A stretch of 64,000 nucleotides of DNA from Tubiluchus corallicola (lineage: Eukaryota > Priapulida > Priapulimorpha > Priapulimorphida > Tubiluchidae). Positions 48,495 to 63,400 of the stretch are shown here, piece by piece. Positions within the stretch are counted from its first letter, which is position 1; the number at the start of each line of letters is the position of its first letter. A program made the position numbers and the translations under genes. Below the pieces are notes generated by a model. That model made no database searches. It saw nothing but the letters and a program-made list of their open reading frames with translations, and was not told the origin of the DNA. The stretch is taken from positions 310,001 to 374,000 of the forward strand of contig JAQGDQ010000015.1 of the NCBI GenBank assembly GCA_030141605.1. Direction: 5' to 3'.

Positions 48495-51400
48495 TTAATT
48501 ATTAACATTTATCTGGTGACCCAAGCCTTTCAAACCAGCAAGAATGCTGCTAACTGACATATCATTGCTTTGTGAACTTTTCAGACAATTTTTAGAATCA
48601 ATTCTAAAATTTAGACAATTCAAAATCTTTTCTTTTAAATCCCGAGTGGCAAAATTATTGCTAGGAAACATTATGCAGCTGTAACGGGTCCAATTCTGCT
48701 TCACATTCCTAAATGTTGTATATTAATAGCTGATAAACAACAACTTGCTTTAAGTTGGCGTAGTGAATAAGATAAAGGTGTTTCTAATTTTGATTGCCTA
48801 TTTCCCACAAAAATTTTACCTACAAGCAATTCAGAATTTAAGAGAAAATTAATGTGTTGTGTATTTATCTGCTTCGTATTACTTGTTTTTATCAGATGTT
48901 GCCGAATAAATGACTAATATTGGTAGAATTAGTGTGACAAACCTTAAATAGTCCTTCCATGATGGTCCTTTTTATGCTTCAGTCAGGTGCAGTTAACCTA
49001 AATAAAAAAAACAGAAATTGTAACCATCACTAGAAGTCGTCTAACCTCTACACAAACAAACAGTCATTAGTAGAAACAGCAATAATAATAACCTTAAAAA
49101 CTAGGACAAAGAGTAGTTAACAATGAAATGAAAATCTTGACCACTTATTAAGATTACAGTTTTTGTATAGGCTCAGCCATAACTTGTAAAACAACCACAG
49201 CTAGGATTTTTTACTGGTAGTAGAAGTTCTAGAACATTATGTTACAGTAAGCTTGTATGAAACATATGCTGTTAATCTGTGCAGAATTAAGAACATAATA
49301 TGTTGAATATAGGTAAATCTAAAAGTACATGAAAGAGCCAACCTCTAGGTTTTTTGGGGCAGACGGTCGTTTCAACAGCAACTGTAAGTGGCTTTATTTA
49401 TAGCACTGAAAATAACAGTTGGTGTCAAAATGATCATCTGCACTAATAAACAACATGTTAAATCCAAAAGTATTCTTTTTGGCAGATTAGGCAATTTAAA
49501 TCCCTTCACCAGCCTAAACTGAATAAAGTAATTAGAAGCAAAGCGTCAGTCAACCAGTTAGCAGATACATCTGTAATTATTAGATCCGTATTGACAGTGT
49601 TTATTGCAGTTTTGGATATTTTTATTCGTCTTATATTTTATTATTATTTTTGTTAGCTTTGCTTTTTTTGTGCAACTGAGGATTATATACATTTAATATA
49701 AAGCTGATTTATTACTAGTGTTTTTTCATGAGAATTAAACCAGTGATTACAAAACCTGTAACAACCTAGTAGTAAACTAATTAAACAACATCCATGAACG
49801 ATTCAAGATTCTCCAGCATCAGTTAGGCAGTTTTCTTTTTGCTAAAAGAATACGGATATGACCATTTATATATATGTTAAGAGTAGCCCAAATTCTAGTT
49901 CTGTATACTAGAGCTGGTCTAGAAGTATGCTAGTAACACCCGACTGTTAGGCTAGCAATACCGTTTGTGTATAAGGGTACTACAGTACATTATAGTTGTC
50001 GTTTGTGTCTCACAATGCGTTTATTACCTTGGTCGAGGCAGAGGAGAATTTGAAAGTTGGCTTTCTAGTTCTCTCACTTTGGTCCTAGTCATTTTTAGCT
50101 CCAAACGAAGGTCATTGATTTCTGTTATTAACACTATATTCTCCTGTATAGCAAACGAGCAAAATTTAAATACAATATTTCAGATATTATAACTGATTTA
50201 GTGTGACAAGGAACCAGAGTAAAAAAAGGTATGAGACCAACTGAGAATAAAGCAGATTAACCGTGTTTGCTAAGCAGTTTCAATAGATCTTTAAATTTCA
50301 ACTTATTGGTTTTGTAGTTGCTTTTGTTCAATTAAGGCTCTACCAGAATAGGCATTGCTTTACTGCTATCCATTTAATTACATTTACATGCAATTAATAA
50401 AACCTAAAAAAAGAATAATATTACAATAATAGGAACATAAACTCTCAAATACAAAAAGAAACTACATTTCTTAAGAGCATTTTTGTCATATCTGTGTAGT
50501 GTCAAGTTATTTAGCTATAAAAAGTCATCTGTCATTTGGGTGACTACAAAACTAGCTGCACAGTAAAAGATTTTGATGCTACATGTAACTATGACTGTCA
50601 TTCTCATAGTCTTTCTACAAACGTTCGTAACTGCACATTCAGATTTATATGTGCTGTTAAGAGCTTCAAACCATAGGAAGTTGCATCAGGATGCATTAAG
50701 CTGCATACACACCAATCCGTACAGTGACAACTAACGTTTGTCTAAATTAGATTATGCTCAACTATAGGCCTAGAAGCTAATATTGTAAAAAAATTTCTCT
50801 CAGCTACGATTGCAGTAAGAGCAAAAATGAAAGAAAATCTGTAAATGTAACCTGCATAATTTTGACATTGTCTTGACGATGTATCTGTGAATCTTTTTCG
50901 AGCTTTTTTCTTAATGACGAGATGGCCCGTTGAAGCGTTTCTCTCTGTCTGGCGTGTGCAGCCTGTATGTCCCCGTCAAGAGCAGCACTTTGTATTTCTG
51001 TCTGTAACAATGAAACAAATCTGACTTTACAACTGCAAGTTTTTGTAAAATCATAATAAATTTACCTCCAACAAAGTCACAAATTTGATTATACATTTCT
51101 CATGGAAGCTCAAGATTTTTAGTGATGGACTTATGTGTTAGGTACTTCTCTAAGCTCACCTTGTCACACAAAATTTTATATATGTAATAAATGCCATATG
51201 CGAAGTTTTTGATTTCACTTCAAGAAAAATATTAGTAGGGCTTCACAGCTGGCAAATCATACAATTACTAATTGCTGCAGAGCTTTCTGGGTTATCTTAG
51301 ACCCACTAATTTGCCTGGTTTACTTTTACATCCCTATTTTTTTATTCAAGCTTACAAAACAAAAGTGCTTGTCTTACAAAGTGGGAATCTGGATAACTTA

Positions 51401-54400
51401 GCCTAGCAGAATAATTAGACCTTTAATTACCTTGTCATCTGTTATGTACTTCTGATAGAGTTCTTTAATGCTATCCTTAAGACCTTTTGGATCCTGAATA
51501 TGACTAACACAGTTAAACAAGTCTGTCTTGAATCGCTCAATTATAGCCTTTTGAAATCGTACCTGATAAAACAAGGAGAAAATAAGAATTTAATAAATGC
51601 ATTGTGGATAGACTGATTTGATGTATCTTTGCAAATAGAAACATACAAGTGTATATCCTTAATTTTTTAATAATGGTATTATTTATAGTTTTAGATATAC
51701 AGAGAATTTGAATTATATTATTAGAATCACTCACTACTCGGAGAACTCCCACTAGCCCAGACTTCAAATAACCTGAATACTTGACAATACCTTATTGATC
51801 AGATTTAATTGCTTCAATGACAGCATAAAATGCAAAACAAAAGTGTGTAGTGAAACAAAACATGCAACTCCCACATATAAAACGAGAGCTCAATGTCAAC
51901 ATTGCAATATAACAGCAGCACGTGGGGGATCAGTACAAAGATGCTCTAATAACTATGAACCCTAACTTGTTGATTTTCTTTGCTTAGTTCACGGTCTCTC
52001 GCCTTGAGTTTTTGCTTCAGCTCGCCAACAAACATCTCTAATTGGGTATTTGTCTTGCGAAACTTCTGCAACTCATCTTCCATCTAAAACATCAGGGTGT
52101 ATTAACTGTACTTGAAAATTTTTTGTTATCAACACACATTATAACATATGCAGTTAGTGGTAACTTTTAAATTGTAAATTATTGCATCTAGATTATAAAT
52201 TTAGTATTAGATAGCTAATATTAACATAACACTAAATAGCTCAAAGATATAAATATAGATAATATTACTTTACAATCATGCAGTAGGTGCTTTGTTATGA
52301 CTTCAAGAATATGGACCTACCTCTTTTATTTGGTCTTTCATCTCTTTGACTTCAATCTCCCTAGGCTCAATTTGTCTTTTCAGTTCTTTTATCTTATAAT
52401 CGAGAACAAATTTAAACTTGTCAAGTTCCTGCAAAGTTAATAGTTATTATATACATAACATAGAGTGACAGTATAGCCTATTTACAACAGTAGTTAAGCA
52501 TAGAAATCATCTACATTTTTACATATTTCAGGGTTGTTTTTAAAAGATAGTATGTACCTGGTTTTTCTTTTTGAGATCGTAAATGCGTTTTTCCTTGTCA
52601 TGGATAGTCTCGTCTCGTTCCTGTATTTCTCTCTTCAGACTACCGATATCTTTGTTGAGAGAACGAATAGTCCCTTGCAGCTTGCTCTGCTCTGTCTGCA
52701 GTTTGGATATTTCAATCTTGTGATCTTCTATTTCTTTTTGTAAGGTTGAGAACTAAAAATTACAGCTAGGCTAAATATTGACTCTTAAAGATCTAGTGTA
52801 GCATCAAAGCAAAGACATTTGTAAATAGTGCCGAAATTAATTTTGGTTCTCCTTGCATTCGCTGAAGTCTTTCCATTTGAATTTGTAAACAAAAAAAGTG
52901 ATAAAAGTAATTATTAGGTCTTTCTGTTTTCACTGGTTGCCTTCGTTGCTAGTTGTCTTGACAAACAGCACAAAATAAGCATAACTAAGTACCCGAAGGC
53001 GATCTACTACTATGCCACATTCACAGTAAACAAAGCAGCATTCTTAAAGCATTCTTTTCTTAAAGTAACTAACCTTTTTCCTCATTATTCCAGTTTCACC
53101 TTTAAGACGCAAGTTTAGTTCTTTTTCATCATGCAGTTTTCTCTCATACTTATTCTTCAGGTCGATTATTTCATTATCTGCATCTTCCTCTGTCTGTCTA
53201 ATTATCTCCTCATATTCTTTGTTATGAGCCCTCACATCTTCATATGCCTGTTAACACACACAAAAAAACTGCTTTAGTTGGAGAGAAAACTTCCAAAGAT
53301 TGCCCAGTCGCTCTATTTATTAAGCTAAAACCTCAGCGATTGGCGTACTAAGGTTCCAAACTATGTATAAATGACAGAAAGTACATACAATAAAACTTTA
53401 ACGAAATAATGCTGCATCAAAGATAAAGAAAATGAAATGCAAAATGTGCCAGCCATGCTACAAGAGATGGTAAAATATGTTTTACTAAAATTTATTATAA
53501 ATTTAAGTGTTAATATGCATGGAAACATATGAATTATGTACAGTAAGTGTTGCTTAATAGACCCACTTTGTGACGGAAGTGTTTTGACCCAATTAACCGA
53601 CTGAAATCTATTAACAGACAGATGTAGTATTACTAGTACTGAAGTATGAATCATCAGCTTGCTAAGACTTTTAATGAATTTTAGAAACGAAGTAATGCCT
53701 AAATTACTCTGCAGTTATTTAAAAATGTTGATATATAAAGTGAATTAATAAAACTCACATCCCATTTCATCAACTATTCATTAAACAACACAACTGTCAT
53801 AGAAGCATTCGAGTTTTCATAGTAACCTACCCGCAAGTTTGCAACACTTTGTTGTATTCTACATGCATCCCTGGGATAACAGCAACAGCTATGTAACTGA
53901 TTAAACATTCTGTGAAAGGAAACGAGTTTCAAAAGCAAACCGCTGGGCAACTGATTAAAAGTTTAGCTTCCAGAAATTCTTAGGTAATGAGGTTAATTAC
54001 AGTAGGCGCGCGGGGAAAAACAAAACCGCTAGGCTAGCATATCAGCATATGATAAACGGTCCTGCTTACGAACAAAACGGTACCTATCGTGATAGTTTCT
54101 ACATTAGAACACTAAAGCTAACTAAGATGACATAAAAATCACAAAAGCTGATTGGTCACACAAAAGTGTCATATTGAAGCAAGTGAAACAGACATGTTGA
54201 CTTATTTATGCAGAGTTATTTGAGTCAATTATCGACAATTTTTATATATATTTAAATAGGAACGACCCGTACCAGGTGTTTTTGAGTCAATTAGGTGATT
54301 GATTTTATTAACCCGTGCATCCAATAAATGGCACCTACCAATTTTGGCTTTTACATACAGTACATATACACACAGGCAAATAATAATTATCCCTGCAACT

Positions 54401-57400
54401 ATCATTCAGTGTATTATTTTCTATGAGATTTTCCTGCATACCACTTCCGTAACTGCTAATCCACTCATAAAATGCTTTATTTATATATTCATTTGCATCA
54501 AACTAGCCATCCTACATTATAACTGCATAGATGAAGCTTTTGCCATGGTTATAAAAGAATTGCCTTCTGGTTTTCACATGACTTACAAACCCCTTTGAAG
54601 CGTATCCTAAAAAATGAGCAAAATGATGTATTTCAATATATATTGTATGTATATATATATATACATCTACATGCGCTTTATTGTAAATTGCAATATTTGT
54701 AATTAGGCGCTGGTTATTCCAGCACACTGTAATTTTGTCAGACGTGTAATAAATAAATTAAAATTAAATTAAATTAAAACATTTTTAAATTGGAAACTTA
54801 CGTGATCTAACTGCTGTGATTTGTCAGCTAGTTTGACCTCATAATATTCTGTCAGCTCTTCACACGCTTTCTCCTTTGCCTGCTGGGAATCCTTTAACTG
54901 CTTCTCATAATTCTCTTGCATAGCCTGCATGCTGATCTGCAGCTGCTCATACTTTTCATACTCGGTCATCAATTTTTGATTGTTTCTTGATTCTTCAATG
55001 AAATACAGACAGAATCATTATCAATCAGGTCGTATATTTGAAAGCAATGGTCAAATATAGTATCTATACTGTATTACTCTTTGTACACATCAACATAAAC
55101 TAAGTTGTCAAATTGGAGCTAAAATAGAAGCATTTTTATGCAATATAAAAATACAAGTTTATGAAAAATATTATATGTGTATATATTTCATACAGTCGTG
55201 TATGAAGTTTGCAGATATTTTGATTATTTCAACAATAATCTTTTGTGGACTTTTGTAGTAGACTTGTCACCATAGCATAGTATTTATTAAATGTACAAAT
55301 TTGCAAAATTGATGTTAATAGGCTCTGATCTTATATAAATTCCGGCTAGTTAGTTCTGACTAGTTAGTTACTGATGGCAATAACATCATTTTTGTACATT
55401 CATTAAAGCATTCTTTTTCCAAAACTGAATGTGAGTAGCAAAAATACTATATGGCTGTCAAAGTATATTTAAAATGACTAAACCTTCTGCAATTATGAAA
55501 ACTGCTTCTAATAGGGTTACCTTTTTATCCTCTTTGCAGAAACATTTTTACAGAAGCAGTACTGTCACAGTTATACTAAAGCAGATAAAAATAATTTAAA
55601 TTTAAAGAGTTTACAAGTAAACTATTTTCAGCAATACTAGAAACTGACCGATTTTTTCCACCTCTGTTCTGTGTGATTCACGTAGGTCTGCTAAATTATC
55701 CAAGTACTTTGATTCATCTCTGTCTTTTTCCACTTCCAAATTCTGGAATCGGCCAATATTTGATTTTATACAAGCTACATCAATTCGTTACATTAGTAGA
55801 CATTACACAATGCTTAAATGAAATGCACATTGTACTGTATAATCATGAGACATGTAGAGAAGCAAATTAGAAAATATGCACAATATAAGGCAATTAAACA
55901 TATTAACCCAATCAAAAATAAAATACAAAGGCAGTCAAGTATTCAAAGGGTGACCTTGTATCGAGCTCGTATATCTTCCATTTCCTGCAAGAATTTATCT
56001 GTCATTTCTTTGTATTTTTCTTGATAGTTCATGTCCTTCAGGCGAAGCTGATACTCGTTTTCCATTTTCAGTTCCTCCACACGTGTGTTAAGTTCTGAGA
56101 TATTCGCATTCTAGAACAGACGAAAAACATCGGTCAGTGTGAGGCCATATTCAATCTTATTTTAACTCGTACTTATGTCCAGTGCCTAATCTCTACATTA
56201 AGAACATTCAAAGGCTCTAGTATCCCCTTTTAAGGTACCTAAAACACAACAATTTGCAGTAGCTTTTCAAAATGCTGTACAAAAGGCACATTATTACCAA
56301 ACAGTAAATAAACCACATTGGATCATTTTCATAGTTAACAATGTTACACACTATATTATACAAATTAAACACAAACATCGATGATGCTGCAGGTCCCCTG
56401 ACTCACATGTTTGACACCTAGAGGATTGTGACATTTGACACAAGGTCATTTTTTTGCCAATACATAAAAAGGTAAACAGTCCTAGACATAATTTTGTCAT
56501 GGACAGATATTAGCAATGAAGAAAGCCTAATAGTAAGATGGCAACTGTTATTAATATGAAATAGAATGACAATACTGTAAACGCTAACAATGCAAAATAG
56601 TAACAAGTTTGTGACACTGTAATAACTACTAAACCATATGTGACAAATAGAATATCAGACAAACTGTCTCGGTCTATTTTTCGATTCCGAATGTGCAGAA
56701 GAAAGAACAGGCAAAAGCCCACCAAAATAGACATTTTGCCCACTTTTTGCAAAGTTAGATCTTTTTTCAAGGCACCTAAACCAATACCGATCACGTAATT
56801 TGAGGTTGAGTTTTACGAATCTCATGCTTCGAATCCTATGTGTGGGGCATGAAATTTGCCATTTTTTGACATCATCGGTTTGCAGTCTTTATAGCACCTA
56901 ACTAAGGCCTCATGTTATTATTTTGCTCATGAGCACAAGTTCAAATCCCAGTTTAAGTTTGCTTTTAGCTCGTGCATTATTGTGTGATAACATTCATCAT
57001 TTTACACAATTTCGTCAAGTTTTTACTGGGTTTGGTTATAGTCTACAAAAATTCTCAGCAGAACAACAAATTCAGAAGTGTATTAGGCCCCAATGATAAA
57101 ATGTTAGGGAATCCCATTTTCATGTTACACTAGCACAATTTTTTTCCCGCTCACTGACCTTGTTTATCGTTATCTTCATCTGGAGTCCACTGAACCCTCT
57201 GGCAAATGTAAACCATGCAAATATTCTTACGTTTATAAGTGCTACATTGCATGGCCAATTTAAATGAAAAATAATGGGTAAAAACATTTTTGGAGCAATT
57301 ATTCCCCACATCAGTAAGTCTCCTGGATGGACTATACTTATGCTTCCAAGTAAAGATTTGTCTCTAGCTCCAAAATAAAAAAAAACTAGTTAAAGATAGA

Positions 57401-60400
57401 TCATACACAGAGACAGAAAGTCTGCATTTCGTTATAGCTGCCATTCTCTCAAGAAACTATTATTGTAATCTGACACATTGCTATTAACACATCTATATGC
57501 ACAACTGTATGCTGATATTTAGCAAACTACTGTGATTAACATCTGAGGAAAATTTTACATAGTTTTGATTAGGAAGATACAGTCGGGTTATGCTAATTCG
57601 CTGCATAGTGCTGACTTGCAGAACTCTCACTACAGCCAGGCTTTCTCTACTACTACTGATGTTTGTACCTGTTTCCCAATATTCTAGATATGCTCTCTTG
57701 ACGACCTTTTTACCTTAATGCCTTTCAGATCCCAAGGTTATTCCATACCAAATACCAAATTTACCAGTATAAGTCCAATTGTTTGAATCCAGGATCCACC
57801 CTCATGGGTAAAATATTTTTGTCAATGTTGGATTCAGTAGATAACAAACCACCTAATTTGTCACAGTGAGTTGATTCGGATTCTAGCTCTATACCCACCA
57901 TCCTGGACCCTCTCCCGAAAAAGGAAGAGTCATTGTAAGCCACTGTCCAAAAGTTGTCATCCATTATCTAATATAAACCTGCTTTTATAACCCTATACAA
58001 TTGCAATTGTTTAAATTGTTGGTCTGCCCTAGCTACCCCACTCCCCGAGGTGGGTCCAAATACTTTTGATAATGTTGGATTGTCAATAGAGGCAGACCAC
58101 TTTAATTCCCCATATTGCACTGACTCAGATTCTCCCACTACACCGGCACCACTTTGTATCCTACCTCCCTCACTCGACTGTCTAAGTTAGTAGGTGAGAA
58201 CCTAATTCCTCATTGAGCCGATTCAGGGCTCACCAATCATATGCAACTATTACCTGTTTATCCCTGTTCTGGATAAGTCCTTGGGATGACCTTTGACCTT
58301 TAGCATTATCTTCTCTCACTGTTACTAATATCAAAAATCTCAGTCAATTACCTTGAGTGGTTCAGGTATAACTGGTTTAAACTCAAATTGTGGACCCACA
58401 ACGGACACTACATGGCAGTATAAGGTCCCCAAACTTGGAAAGTCAGGGACCTGATAATAAAAGAAAAAATTCCGTAAAAGATTTTACCTGTAATCAGTAA
58501 TACACTAACATTCTACATGGTGTTTGCCTAGTATTTTTTGCTCCTTTAACGACAGTAGCAGACATAGTGTGTTTGCCTACTGAAGATATGTTATACTGTT
58601 ATAATAAATAGAAGTCGCTCTGCTGTTCTGAGTGTGTTCTGTGACCAGTGTTTGTCGTGTTGCATTCAATGCATCATTGAAAATTGCCCATTAAGTAACT
58701 TTAGCTAGATGCAATTTATTTTCTGTAGAAATAGTCATCAGAACTAATAATAACACTTAATGGATCAAAAGCACTTTAATGTGAAGAGAACTTGGAAAAT
58801 CCCAAACAAAAAGAAGCACAAAACTTTTATAGTGGAAACATTAAAGCTCTTTGTATCCTGTGTAATCGTCAAGTAGAAGCACACAAAACCCTTTTGAGAC
58901 ATTCTCACTCAAGTTCAGATGTAAAAAACAGCAGTATAGCTACAGAGTTCTTAGGCACGGAACATTGTAACGCATAACGGAGAAGTAAATATGACGTATG
59001 CAGATGGACATCCGCAAGTAAATGCAGTAAACACTACTGCAAACACTCTATTATTAGAGATTTCTGAATGTCATATTATCAACTTAATATATGCTTTTAT
59101 TCTAGTGTTTTACATAATGTTGGGGCTTGGAACATTGGTAGCAAATGCCACAGTGCTAGTAGTGATAAAGCAGAGCAGAGGAATGGACAGTATACCATAC
59201 TATTATATCTGCAATATGGCTGTGGCTGATTTTTTAGCAGGAATTAGCCTCTTGTGCATTGGAGTCGGATATCTTGTGGCGATTAACTGCAACATTGCCT
59301 GGTGTGCTGTTATCGTCAGTTTGCTGTACATGTCACTGACAGCATCTACATGGATTTATACTGCAATTTCTGTCGAAAGGTATATAGCTGTAGTTTACCA
59401 TCTACATTACGATACGATTATGACGGAAAGACGTGCTAAGATCATAATGCATGTATTGTGGATGTATTGCATAATTCTGAATCTTGTTTCAACATGGCTG
59501 TATGTGCAGGAAGATGACACTGGTATACAGTGCTTTTCTTGGACGGGTAAATGGGGCGCCTTATGGAGCAATCTCACGATGTTACAAGGCATCATTATTA
59601 ATTCAATCATCATCTATTGTTATGGAGCGATAATCAAAATGGCAATAAAACTAACAAAACACACAGTTGGCGTAGCTGGTCCTGATGAATCGACTCGACA
59701 GATGAAAAAGAAAATAAAATTAGCTAAGACACTCGCTACAACTTTGGGGTTATTCTTCATTTGTTGGACGCCATACATGGGTGTCATACTCATGTATAAC
59801 TTTTGTAAATTCCAAGGTTGTTCACTGTCACTGAGCGATAATGAGATCCAATTTTATTTTATTACGCTTGGATCAACAAATTGTTTGATGAACGTTTTTG
59901 TGTACGCAGCAAAAATACCCGAATTTCGAAGATCACTGAAGAAACTAACATGGGAAAAATTGCATCACGATCGGGGTGAAGATTCAGTAAGAGGGACAGA
60001 CATTTCAGCACAACCATCATCACAAAATTCCACCCAAGAAACCAAGACTTAAATGCAAAATTGCTAAAGAGATTTTGTTGAAGAATCAATATGTATGGAC
60101 AAAAATAGTAGCAAAGTTGCAGTGTTAATTGATTGTACAACAAATTAATAAATACATCTTAGTGATGTATAAAATCATCAGTTATGAACGAATATGTTGT
60201 CTTGGCATGTTTTTCTGCACATTTTCGTAATTCAGTTTCTACATAGTTTACCAAGTAAAGTAATTTATTAACAACTGAGATATCCATTAAAAATATTAAA
60301 TGCATATGCATTTGTCACAGATAATACAGACTATTATAAATGAATCCAAAGTCTTTTATAGTTACCTCCAACACCTATCAAAAATTTGTACTGTCTGGAA

Positions 60401-63400
60401 GAAAAACTGCCTCACACATTGAAAATCACAAAGAAAGTATAATTTTACCAACTACCAATCATCAGTGCAAGCAGGTATCCACTACAACATTAACAAGATC
60501 CTTAAAAAAACTGGAGGGTGGAAAAATTCCTTCAAAGTCGGCTGCTTCATTTTCTCGCAAAGAAGTTGGCTCACAAAGTTCTCATAATGATAAAAACGTT
60601 GAAAATCTGTTGCTGTGTGATGCACGTATTCACGTAAAACATTTAGCGCTTGGCGTGCTTGAGCTGCATTTTTCAAACTTCTTAACTCCATGCTCTTATT
60701 TGCTGTATGATGTTTACTCTTATAAATCACAAGGAATACTGGCTGATTACTGTACCTGGATCTTGACTGTTAACTCATTAAGCCTGAAACCATGATTTGC
60801 AACGATAGCTTCAAAAGAAAGCCGCTAGACAAGTGATTAAGTGTTTAGCTTCCAGAAATTCTTGGGTAACAAGGTTAATTGCAGTGGGCGAGCGGTAACA
60901 GATTCAAAGCAAAACCGCTAGGCTAGCGTATTAGCGCATGCAAAACGTACCTACTTACAAACAAAACGGTACTTAACATGATTGTTTCTACATATATTAT
61001 AGTGTACAAAAGGGAAGTAAAGATGACATAAAAGTAGGAAAGGCTCTTTGGGTACATACAAATGAGAAGGAAAAATATTGAGTCAATTATGCTGAGTTAT
61101 TTGTGTCAATTACCGATAGTTTTTATGTATATTTGAATAGAAGCGGCCCATGCCAGGTGTTTTTGAGTCAATTAAGCGATTGAGTCTATTAGCTGTGAGT
61201 GTATTAAGTGGCACCTACTGTATATATATATACAGAATATATAAACATGCTTAGACATATTTACAGGAATTATGTCTGGGAAAAGTTTTACATAGCCTTC
61301 CATTTAGATAACAAAAAACATAGTCTGATAGGTGACTCCAATTTGCTGTATCTCACTGAATACCGAATAGGACGATTCCAACTACACCCAGCCTTGCTCT
61401 CCAGCTAATGATGTTTGTACTTGGTTCCCAGTATAATGATTATGCTCTCTTTTTTGACCATAATAAGCTGCTTTTTTGACCACTTTATTAAGTGCAACAT
61501 GGAGAAGTATGATAACAATCTAGTTGCACTAAAGAATCTAAAATTAAATTACAAAAAGTCTTGATTTGTCATGGGTAGAAATTATTCAGTGTACCATAAT
61601 TAAAACCATTACCTTTTCTTCCAAGTCGCTTTTTGTAATAAGTATTTCCTCAGAATATACAATATCTCGTTCTCGCCGTAAAGCACGACCTTCCTTTTCT
61701 GATACTTTCCAGAGAATTATGCAAGAGTCATCTGAGACAGTTAGCATAAATTGATCATCATAAGTAATACACATCTGAAATAGGTAAGAATATAGCGCCA
61801 CAGAAAGCGATAAAATGAACCAATTAATCAAAACCATTAATGTAATTTAAGCTATTAATTGGCAGATATTTACACTTTGCAGACTTGATAACAATGTTAA
61901 GTATATAACAAATGTTCTCTAATCTCTAATAATTTATTTTATATATTCACAAACCCTGTTAATCTGAGCACTGTGGGCAGCATGCTCCTGCCATTCAGCA
62001 GGTATTGCCATGTTTCCCTGTGAAGTTGTTTTAAAGCAATGGATGTTGCCTTGCATTGTGCCTGTAAATAACATGCGTCCACCATGTGATAACACAACAC
62101 TGGAATATGTAGCTCCTTTGGCATCCACATTATTAATCACCTAAAAGTTCAAGTATTTTATGCATTTAAAAAGAACTGGCATAAGTTGTTTGTATGCAAA
62201 GGATGAAAATGTTTGACTTTTATAGCAAGGGGACTTTCAGTTTTAACATCAAAAAACACAAACATGGCTAAGTTTATTAACAATCAGCAGAACCTTGCAG
62301 GACGGAGGACACCTACGTAGAAATATGTCCGGCTGCAAGGTTTGCAAAGCCAATTTTCAAGCTTTTATACCACATTTGAAGTTTATATGTCACATTTTGA
62401 CATTAACAGTTACTAACATCTGCATTTGATCGATAAGACTTGTAAATACTTACATGAGAATCTTGAGCACTTTTTAGAGAAATTTCTTTGATGGTTTGAT
62501 CAGAACCAACAGCAAACACATTTATCGAATCGGCAGTTAAAGTAAGAGCATTATAGTTACATGTCTTCAAGACGTTTTCACCCAAGCGTTTACCACAACT
62601 AACATCCCACGAGTAAACGGCACCATCCATACCACAAGACACTAAGCGATGATCATCAGCTGACCACATTATTGATTTCACCTGACGTATATCAAATTCG
62701 TTTAATGACAGACATCTTATACAGTTTCACAAGATAATTTCCACTAGAAAAAAGTAGATTTTTTTTTTATAGGTTCATTGTTGGTCAAGACATGCAGTGT
62801 AATATAATATAACACAATATAATGCACAAGTTTGTAAATCAGGTAACTTTTGACACCTGTTTAATGATACAATTAATGAAAAATCTTACAATTAGTTTAA
62901 TATGTGGACCGATTCAGGTTAATACTTATAACAGCTTCTACATTCAATGCTCTGCAAGCTGCAAGCCAACACTTAAAAGAACATTCTTAATATAGATGAC
63001 TGTGCCAAAATTCGATAACAGTTCAATTTTCAGAATTAACCACAAGGTGTGCTGCTGAACCAAAACAGATATTGTAGTCATGCTTGAATACATCCTTTGT
63101 CAATGAGTGAAAACAATGTGGCAAATAAAACTCCCAAAGCAGTTTTTCTGATGGTCACCTATCCATTTTCACAACTGCAAATGTCAAAGCAGTTGTGAAT
63201 CTAAATAAACTAACATTTCAGTTTCTATTATACTGCTTCCTGAAACTGAAAACAGGAAATAGATTTTGCCAGCAAACAAGTTCATTGGTCTACAGTATTA
63301 TTTATTTCCGAATGAACAAGTTAAACAGATTGTTGTCTTGAATTTTCTTGAGAGCTACAATGCACTGAGTAAATCATAGTCCCCTCAGTGACCTTTTCCT

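Noticed and set aside
56880-56965. tRNA B-box-like ACAAGTTCAAATCCC on the + strand
   Set aside because: The upstream part does not form D or anticodon arms; at most an old SINE trace.
60340-60795. 151-codon + strand frame downstream of the GPCR
   Set aside because: It is the reverse of the Tigger-like transposase remnant and shows no gene-like features of its own.
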